Positions 26,563 to 34,000 of a stretch of 37,685 nucleotides of DNA are shown here, in pieces; the stretch's first letter is position 1; each line of letters begins with the position of its first letter. The stretch is from an uncultured Bartonella sp. GTDB taxonomy: Bacteria; Pseudomonadota; Alphaproteobacteria; Rhizobiales; Rhizobiaceae. The stretch spans positions 1-37,685 of the forward strand of contig CAMLON010000016.1 of NCBI GenBank assembly GCA_946481695.1, written 5' to 3'. The notes beneath the pieces are model-generated. The model searched no databases and was not told the DNA's origin. It saw nothing but the letters and a program-made list of their open reading frames with translations. The translations under genes were made by a program, and so were the position numbers.

Positions 26563-28209
26563 ATGTTTCGCACGATTATGAAATATCGCCCCGCAATCAG
26601 TAGCGTGACACTATCAATCATCGTTGCACTATATATGCTTGTGGTGTTCAACCGGACCTTCTGGCAACATGTTTTTCAGGCCTTTAACTATGATTTTGCA
26701 CCGATCACAGCAATTGCTGTCGGTGTTGCCTGTCTCTTCATTGCGTTAACCGTCACAGTATCGGTTAAATATCTCATCAAACCGGTGTTCATAATTTTCA
26801 TTCTTGCGGGAAGTATAGCAAGCTGGTTTACCGATGAATTCGGAACAATTATCGACCGCGATATGATTGCCAATGCTGTAGAGACCACCTCGGCAGAGGC
26901 GTCCAATCTGCTCTCGCCAATGTTCTTTTCCCATCTTTTCCTGACCGGTGTTCTCCCGTGCCTACTGATATTATGGGTTAAGGTCAAACATTTTCCAATT
27001 CTGAAAAAAGTGCTTTTCAACCTTTCTGTCATTGTTCCCTGCCTGTTAATTGCCGTTTTCTGTACACTGATCACATCGCGCCAGCTGATTTCGACTTTGC
27101 GCGAACACAATGAAATTGTTCGTATCGTCAACCCCATTCTACCGATCGGTAATGCAGTCAAATATATCGCCCGCAGAGAGCACGAAAAAACCCAAGTTTT
27201 TAAACAGGTGGGGCTTGATGCCAAGGTCGTGCCCTTAGAACCACAGAATCATCGCCCGCGTGTGATGGTTGTTGTCGCCGGAGAAACAGCACGAGCGGAA
27301 GATTTTTCACTTCAAGGATATGATAAAGAAACCAATCCGGAACTAAAAAAACGGGATATCATCTATTTTCCGCATACGACATCATGCGGCACGGCAACTG
27401 CCCAGTCACTTCCTTGCATGTTTTCTCCCTATCCAAGAAAAGAGTTTACGATCGCGCGTGCGGTTTCAACAAATAGTCTTCCCGATATTTTGCAAACTGC
27501 CGACGTGAATGTAGAATGGTGGGAAAACAATACAGGGAGCAAAGGCGTTGCCGACCGTGTAAAAACTGTTTCTTTTTACGGTTCGAAAAACCCGACATTC
27601 TGCATCGACGGCGAATGCCAGGATGGCATCATGCTTAAACAATTGGGAGAATGGCTCGATCATATCGATCACGACAGTGTATTGTTCATCCACCAACTTG
27701 GCAGTCATGGGCCTGCCTATTTCGAGCGTTATCCGGAAGCGTTCAGGCGTTTTCGCCCCGATTGCCGGAACACTGTTTTCAGTGAATGCAAGCCCGAAGA
27801 AATCCGCAATGCTTATGACAATACCATTCTCTACACGGACTATTTCCTGAGTGCGATTATCGACGCACTTAACGAGAGAACAGGAAAGTTCGATTCCGCC
27901 ATGTTTTATATGTCGGATCACGGTGAATCGTTAGGCGAGAATGGCCTATATCTTCATGGAATGCCCTATTCCATAGCGCCTGAAGAACAGACGCATATCC
28001 CCTTTATTTTGTGGATATCACCAGCCTTTGCCAATACAATGAAACTTGATCTCGGCTGTGTGAAAAAAGACTCCAACATTAAACAGATGTCCCACGACAA
28101 TCTTTTTCCTTCCGTCCTGACCATGATGAATGTAAAAACAATGCTTAAAGATGATCGACTTGATATTTTTAAATCCTGTCAAGCCAGTCAGGTAGCAATG
28201 GAAAAATAA
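26563..28209 (+). CDS. eptA: Lipid A phosphoethanolamine transferase, EptA type
   Basis: Inner-membrane enzyme that transfers phosphoethanolamine from phosphatidylethanolamine to lipid A on the periplasmic side, lowering surface charge and sensitivity to cationic peptides such as polymyxin. The 548-residue protein has five N-terminal hydrophobic segments (to about residue 180) and a sulfatase-like catalytic domain. Zinc and nucleophile motifs are visible: VVVAGETARAEDFS (Glu), SCGTATAQSLPCMFS (Thr nucleophile), FYMSDHGESLGENG (Asp-His) and LHGMPY (His). Paired cysteines match EptA. It begins 3 nt after the phosphatase stop and ends 3 nt before the response regulator. Lipid A is the likely acceptor but other glycan acceptors are possible. 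Confidence 0.93.
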   Translation: MFRTIMKYRPAISSVTLSIIVALYMLVVFNRTFWQHVFQAFNYDFAPITAIAVGVACLFIALTVTVSVKYLIKPVFIIFILAGSIASWFTDEFGTIIDRDMIANAVETTSAEASNLLSPMFFSHLFLTGVLPCLLILWVKVKHFPILKKVLFNLSVIVPCLLIAVFCTLITSRQLISTLREHNEIVRIVNPILPIGNAVKYIARREHEKTQVFKQVGLDAKVVPLEPQNHRPRVMVVVAGETARAEDFSLQGYDKETNPELKKRDIIYFPHTTSCGTATAQSLPCMFSPYPRKEFTIARAVSTNSLPDILQTADVNVEWWENNTGSKGVADRVKTVSFYGSKNPTFCIDGECQDGIMLKQLGEWLDHIDHDSVLFIHQLGSHGPAYFERYPEAFRRFRPDCRNTVFSECKPEEIRNAYDNTILYTDYFLSAIIDALNERTGKFDSAMFYMSDHGESLGENGLYLHGMPYSIAPEEQTHIPFILWISPAFANTMKLDLGCVKKDSNIKQMSHDNLFPSVLTMMNVKTMLKDDRLDIFKSCQASQVAMEK

Positions 28210-28212
28210 ACA

Positions 28213-28866
28213 ATGCGCGTATTGCTGATTGAAGATGACAAATCACTTGGTCGTGCTGTGCGCGACCATTTGATTAACCAGAATAATGCCGTCGATTGGG
28301 CTGAGACCCTCGAAGACGCCTATGCCGCCATTGCAACTACGCATTATGATTTTATCTTGTTGGACTTGCGTCTTCCCGACGGAAGTGGACTGGACTTTCT
28401 CAAAAATATCCGTGCAAATAACCTTGGCTCACCGGTTGTTATCCTCACTGCACATGATCAAATCAGCGAGCGGATTGAAGGATTAAACAGCGGTGCGGAT
28501 GATTATATTGTAAAACCGTTCGACCTTTATGAGCTCACCGCCCGAATTGGCGCTGTTGCACGCCGGACAAACGGCCTTTCAAAATCCGAGATAAGAATCG
28601 GTTCGATGACTTTGGACATGGAAAACAAAAGACTTTTTATAGACAACAAGGAAGTCGAGTTGAGTGCACGCGAATGGGCCATTATAGAACATATGGCAAC
28701 CCATCCCAATATGCTCGTCACCAAAGCTCAAATTGAAGACACAATCTATGCGTTCGGTTCGGAAGTCGAAAGCAATACAGTTGAAGTTTATATCAGCCGT
28801 CTACGCAAAAAAATCGGCAAGGACCGTATCAAGACACATCATGGACGCGGGTATAGCTTATGTTGA
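28213..28866 (+). CDS. OmpR-family response regulator, PmrA/QseB-like
   Basis: Two-component response regulator of 217 residues. The receiver domain shows the acidic pair IEDD (about residues 7-10), the phospho-acceptor Asp in FILLDLRLPDGSG (about residue 51), VILTAHD and VKPF with the conserved Lys. A winged-helix DNA-binding domain follows (LSAREWAIIEHMATHPNMLV, NTVEVYISRLRKKIG, THHGRGYSL). It overlaps the kinase gene by 7 nt. Operon context with eptA points to PmrA (BasR)-type control of lipid A modification, but the sequence alone does not separate PmrA from QseB. Confidence 0.92.
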   Translation: MRVLLIEDDKSLGRAVRDHLINQNNAVDWAETLEDAYAAIATTHYDFILLDLRLPDGSGLDFLKNIRANNLGSPVVILTAHDQISERIEGLNSGADDYIVKPFDLYELTARIGAVARRTNGLSKSEIRIGSMTLDMENKRLFIDNKEVELSAREWAIIEHMATHPNMLVTKAQIEDTIYAFGSEVESNTVEVYISRLRKKIGKDRIKTHHGRGYSLC

Positions 28867-30191
28867 ATTTCAGACATAAGGGGAAAAGCCTGACAAGGCG
28901 TGTCATCGTTTCAGCCACATGCGCCAATCTGGTTTTTTGGGTGATTGCCTGCCTCATGGCTGCTTTTGTCATGTACGAAGAATATGGTGAATCTTTTGAC
29001 GGCACATTGCAGGTGACCGCAGAACGGCTTCTTCCACTCGCCCTTCAAGATGTTCGCGATAATGACAAGGATACCGACCTTCTGGTTAAAACCGATAATC
29101 ACTCCACACCGGCAGAATACACAACCTATCAAGTACTTGATCGCAATGGCAAAATGGTGATGCGTTCGGAAGATGCGCCTTCCAATCCTTATGGCGTTCC
29201 TTTGACAACAGGATTTTTCAAAACGAAAAAATGGCGCGTCTATTCGCTTGTCAGTCAGGATGGTGATTATCTCATTCAAGTTGCCGACAGGCTTTCAGAG
29301 CGGCGTGAAGCGGCTCGCGAGGCAATGACAGCAATGCTTATTCCTGCCTTATTGATTATTCCGCTCAGCATGCTTGCAATCGGCTTTATTGTTCGCAACC
29401 AATTGCGCCCAATCAAAAAATTAAGTGAAACAATAGGAACAAAAGACACTGGCAATATGCAAGCCATTGAATCGCGCTCTATGCCGGACGAATTCCAACC
29501 TATCATCGGTTCGGTCAATAGCCTGCTTGCAAAACTGAAAGCGGCATTGGAAGCGGAGCGATCGTTTACTTCCAACAGTGCGCATGAAATACGAACGCCT
29601 ATCGCAGCGGCATTAGCTCATACGCAAGTTTTGATTGAAGAAACGCCGACACTTTATCATCCGCGAGCCAAAGAAGTTGAAAATGCTTTGCAGCGTTTGC
29701 GTCGTTTAAGCGAAAAGCTTCTGCAACTTGCCCGCGCGGACGCCCAACTTGGTACAAGTGAAAAACCTGTTGATCTTATTCCGTTTATCGACGCTGTTAT
29801 AGAGGATTTCAATCGCGCCAATATTACGAAAGGCCGGCTTGTTACGACCTATTATGTAACAGTTCTCGAAAAACACCTTAATGGTGATGCATTCGGTGTC
29901 ATCATACGCAATCTATTGGAAAATGCATTGAACTATAGTTTTGAAGGTTCAATTGTCGATATTTCGATCAACAAAGATAAAATCGTCATAGCCAATGATT
30001 GCCCCGTTGTTTCCTCGACAAAAATCGAATTGCTAAGTCAACGTTTTTATCGCGGAGATAACCACAAGGAAGGATCCGGATTGGGATTATCCATAGTAGA
30101 AGCTTTGGCTAAGACGATGCCTATCAACATTTCTTATTCGTCTCCACGAGAAAACAGTTCTCAAGGCTTCGAGGTAACAATCAAGCTGTGA
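28860..30191 (+). CDS. Sensor histidine kinase, PmrB/QseC-like
   Basis: Membrane sensor kinase of 443 residues. Two transmembrane segments (about residues 17-37 and 149-170) flank a periplasmic sensor region of some 110 residues. A HAMP-like linker follows, then the H-box SAHEIRTPIAAALAHTQ with the phospho-His (about residue 243), the N-box IRNLLENALNYS and a G2-type GSGLGLSIVEAL. The G1 box, normally DxGxG, reads IVIANDCPVVSS here and lacks the glycines, a degenerate form seen in part of this kinase group. It is the last gene of the operon. The sensed signal cannot be inferred from the periplasmic region by eye. Confidence 0.9.
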   Translation: MLNFRHKGKSLTRRVIVSATCANLVFWVIACLMAAFVMYEEYGESFDGTLQVTAERLLPLALQDVRDNDKDTDLLVKTDNHSTPAEYTTYQVLDRNGKMVMRSEDAPSNPYGVPLTTGFFKTKKWRVYSLVSQDGDYLIQVADRLSERREAAREAMTAMLIPALLIIPLSMLAIGFIVRNQLRPIKKLSETIGTKDTGNMQAIESRSMPDEFQPIIGSVNSLLAKLKAALEAERSFTSNSAHEIRTPIAAALAHTQVLIEETPTLYHPRAKEVENALQRLRRLSEKLLQLARADAQLGTSEKPVDLIPFIDAVIEDFNRANITKGRLVTTYYVTVLEKHLNGDAFGVIIRNLLENALNYSFEGSIVDISINKDKIVIANDCPVVSSTKIELLSQRFYRGDNHKEGSGLGLSIVEALAKTMPINISYSSPRENSSQGFEVTIKL

Positions 30192-30881
30192 CTGATAACT
30201 ATATTTTCCGTTGCCTTTCATGAATATCTATACCGGAATATAATCCTGAAGATAAAAATGAAAATCCGACGAGTAAGAGATTATTTACAGCAAAAAATGT
30301 TAAACTGCGCCGGCACAAAGCGGGTAGGTCATACTCATCTTTGACAAAAAATTATTTAGTGCCAAGTCGCCGGAGCCTCGACAATTATTTATAATTTTTG
30401 CGCACATCATTGTTTACAAAAATCCTGACGATGAAAATAACCTATTAATTGCGTTAGTTGCGGTGGGCCGGAATTGATTCAAACATTAAAGTTACAATGG
30501 ATCATTCTTGAAGGAGGCCGTCTTTCGGCTCGTTAAATGAGCATTCTTATCAAACAGCCATTATGAAAACTGAAACTGCAATCTTAGGATTTATTGCTTT
30601 TTCTTTTAAAAGAACAGTTCGGCAGACGTGACATCTGTGTAATAACTTTTACATCAACACCTACCAATTTCATATTTCAATTTCTAAATTGCTACGCGTT
30701 TTCCAAGTTATATTTTTGCCCCACGAAATGGGCAATCCGGATCATAATTTTCCGATCCGGTACAATAATAAACCTTCTCGACAAACCGGTTATGCTAGAT
30801 ATCAAAATGACATCACGCACCGCTTTCATATACCTATTGATATTTATCAAGTAGTATGACACACAATTTATTTGTATTTAA
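30192..30881. other. Noncoding stretch before the autotransporter
   Basis: About 690 bases without a convincing gene. CCGGATC (30737-30743) and GATCCGG (30754-30760) make a perfect 7-bp inverted repeat with a 10-nt spacer and no T-run. GGAGG with a small GCCG/CGGC hairpin occurs near 30512-30528, followed by only very short open frames (9 and 22 codons). Confidence 0.4.
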
Positions 30882-30938
30882 ATGTTGTTTGATATTAAAC
30901 CGTATGTTGTTTAATAGTAGTTTACTCATATATATAAT
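30882..30938 (+). promoter_or_regulatory. Candidate regulated promoter of the autotransporter gene
   Basis: ATGTTGTTTGAT (30882-30893) is repeated as ATGTTGTTTAAT (30904-30915), exactly 22 bp or two helical turns apart. Nested in it, ATTAAAC (30894-30900) and GTTTAAT (30909-30915) form a 7-bp inverted repeat with an 8-nt spacer. A perfect TATAAT follows at 30933-30938; the -35 is poor and overlaps the repeat, as expected for a promoter that depends on an activator. The coding start is about 130 nt downstream. Confidence 0.5.
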
Positions 30939-31067
30939 TTAATACTTCTTTATGCCGTAATTCTCTTGTAAAACAGGAGGAAGGAAGCCTTCGTTTTACT
31001 GCAACGATCAACCCATAATTCCATGATTTTGAACGCAAAATCACAAGATTTGAAGGGGCCGACGATA

Positions 31068-34000
31068 ATGTCGAAGTTAACTGAACAGTACAAAAAATTT
31101 TGCGATCAGGGGCTGGGATATCGAATTTTTCTTGCCACAAAATTGGGATTAAAACGCAAACTTTCCGCACTTGCAGCTTCTTCTGCCATCTTTGCAGGAA
31201 GTTTGACAAGCAATGTCTATGCTGAAAATTATTGTAATACGCAAGGCGATTGGGCTCTGGGTACGGTTGCAACAAACAATAACTGTACGGTAACGAAAGA
31301 AAACTTCAATCCGGAGGATAGCGACAATTATTGGGGAGCTGCTCTTGCTTCCGTACCAGGTGAAGCACTGAAAATCAACGGCAATCTTTCGGATATCAAC
31401 AACGGAAAATCTGGTATTAGTCAACTTGACGATCTGGGAAATTACGATCCAGCCACTAAAGGGCAGACCAAATTCGTTTTAGGTGGAACGCAAGCTGTGC
31501 GTGTGACTGATAACGCCGGTCAATCTTATACGATTAATGTGTATACAGACAGTTCTTTTACTGTTTCTGATTGGGGTAACGAAAAAGTTCTGGTAACGGA
31601 ATCGGTCGGAGACCAGCAATATGTAAGTTCAGGATTTGGAAAAGCTGAAAACGGCGGTCACATTGATGTAAAGTTTGATGATTTCATGGGAAACAACAAG
31701 TTCGGTGACGATAAGACCGTATATCTTGCTTTGAAAGACTCGAATTTGACATGGGCAGACGGTTCCGGCAGTGTCGTAGAATGGCATTCAAAGAATTCGT
31801 TTGAATCCCGAGCTTATTACCTCGCGGATGACGACATTATCAACCGGATTAATGTCCCGGAATTTCCGCACAGTTTTACCGATTACAAAGGGGAAATGCG
31901 GACCATTAATTCTATTGACGATTTGAAAGCTTACAACAGAGAACTTATAGCTGCACTCCAAAGCAAGGATTATCCCGATTTAAAAACCCAACAGGCTTAT
32001 AATGATGCTTTTAACAAAGCCAATCCAAAATCCATCGAAAAGGCCGTAAAAGGTCCGGGAAGCGATTATCCTAAAAGTGATGAAATATTTAAGCCCACGG
32101 GTAATACGCGCGCAATGTATGCCAGTAATGGCGGTAAGATAATTGTCAAATCGGGTGGCCAGATTGATACCGAATTTGACCAAGGGGAAATGGCAGGTAC
32201 ACTCGTCGCAGAAGGCGGGAGCATTGTCGAGGTCGAGCCCGGTGGCATTGTCTCGTCACGACGAAATTCCACAATTATCCTCGGCAGAGACGGACTGGAA
32301 GGAGCGGGCGCCCACACTGTTGGTACCAATAACGGTGTGGTCAATTCGGGCTTCAGAGAATCCCGTATACATGACACCACAAAAGACAGTCAGGAATTTT
32401 CTTATGGCACTGCTGTCGAAGCGTTTTATGGTGGAACTATTGAGAACAACGGTATCATTAATGTAGCAGGCAATCGCGTAGCAGAAACCACCTTTGCTTA
32501 TAGTAACGGTTTTTATCTGTATAAAGTCGGCACTGGAACAAACAATGGTATTATAAACATCGGCGTCAACAATGATCCCCTGAACGGTCGCTATGTCGGC
32601 GTCGCCATCGAAAGCAACTATTCAAAATTTACAAATAGCACAACTGGCGTTATTTATATCGGACGAGCCGCACAATATGACACAACAACGCCGGAAGAGG
32701 CGGCTGATACAAGCAATAGTAATAATGCCCAATTTTACGGCATCATGGCATCCGACAGCGCTGAAGCTATCAATGACGGAAAAATCATCATCGGTTCAAA
32801 AATGCAAAATGCTGCAGCTATGGCTACCGATGTTCCGTTGGATCCTGACGTACAAGCTCCTAATTTTAGGCTGATAAATAACGGGATCATCATCATCAAT
32901 GGTGCTGTCAAGAACGATTCCCGGTTAAATAGCGCCCGTAACTTCGGTATTAAAGCGACTAATAATGGCATATATAACCAAGTTAAGAATAATGGCACTA
33001 TCGAACTTAATGGATATAACGGTGTTGGCATCTATGTTCTCGCGACATCCGGTAATTTTATTAATGCAAATGATGCTCTGGTTACGCTTACCGAAAACAG
33101 CGTCATCAAAATTTCCAGCCCGACCCAGAACGGCCCATTGGTACGAAATTACGGCGTCTGGGTGGAAGGCCGCCCCAACGACACGCATTATGCTCGCGCC
33201 AAAATTGATGGAACGATAGAACTGGCAGGCGACGGCGCGGTCGGTGTCTATGTCAAGGATGGCGGCCAAGCGAATGTCACGGAACATGCTAATCCACAAT
33301 TTGTAAGCGGCAAACAACAGATCGGTTTTTATGTCTACGGTGCTCAAAGTAAAATTGTAAACAGCACAAAAGCGATGGATGTAACGACGACCGCTTCAAA
33401 TCTTTTCCGTATTGACGGTGGCGCAAGCTTTTTGGGCCAGGGAGAAGAGTTAACAGCTTCCGGTGAAAATAGCGTCATTCTAGAGGGCGCAGGAAGAGCT
33501 TCCGATACGGCAAGTCAAATAATCACCAAGGACGCAAAACTCACAGTTACAGGAAAAGGTGCGGCGGCTGTATTAATCAATGGCGGAGCTTATGGAGAAA
33601 TTAGCGAAAAAGATAACACAGAACGCCAGATTTATCTTTCAGAAGAAGGTGCAATCGGTGGGATTGTTGATGGTCGTTATCACCGAATTGATGCGACCTA
33701 TACCGAAGAAGTAGACCTGAACACAAAGTTAGTTAATTACGCCAAAATCAACACTGATTCACAAAATGTAACAGGATTCATTGCGCGCAATAGTGGTCTT
33801 CTTGTCAATTATGGCGTTATCAACATGACAAACAGTTTCAATGCCACCGGCATCCATGTCATCGAGGGTGGGCGTTTGGAAAATCATGGTGATATTACTG
33901 TCTCGAGCGGTGTCGGACTGCATATAGAGGGCCTCATAGGCACCGACACACGCGCAAATGTGGCAAATGCCAGCACTATAACAGTAGATAATGGGAAAGC

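Noticed and set aside
30594..30854. An 86-codon plus-strand frame before the autotransporter
   Set aside because: No ribosome binding site, Phe/Ile-rich composition of AT-rich noncoding DNA, and it contains the CCGGATC/GATCCGG inverted repeat.
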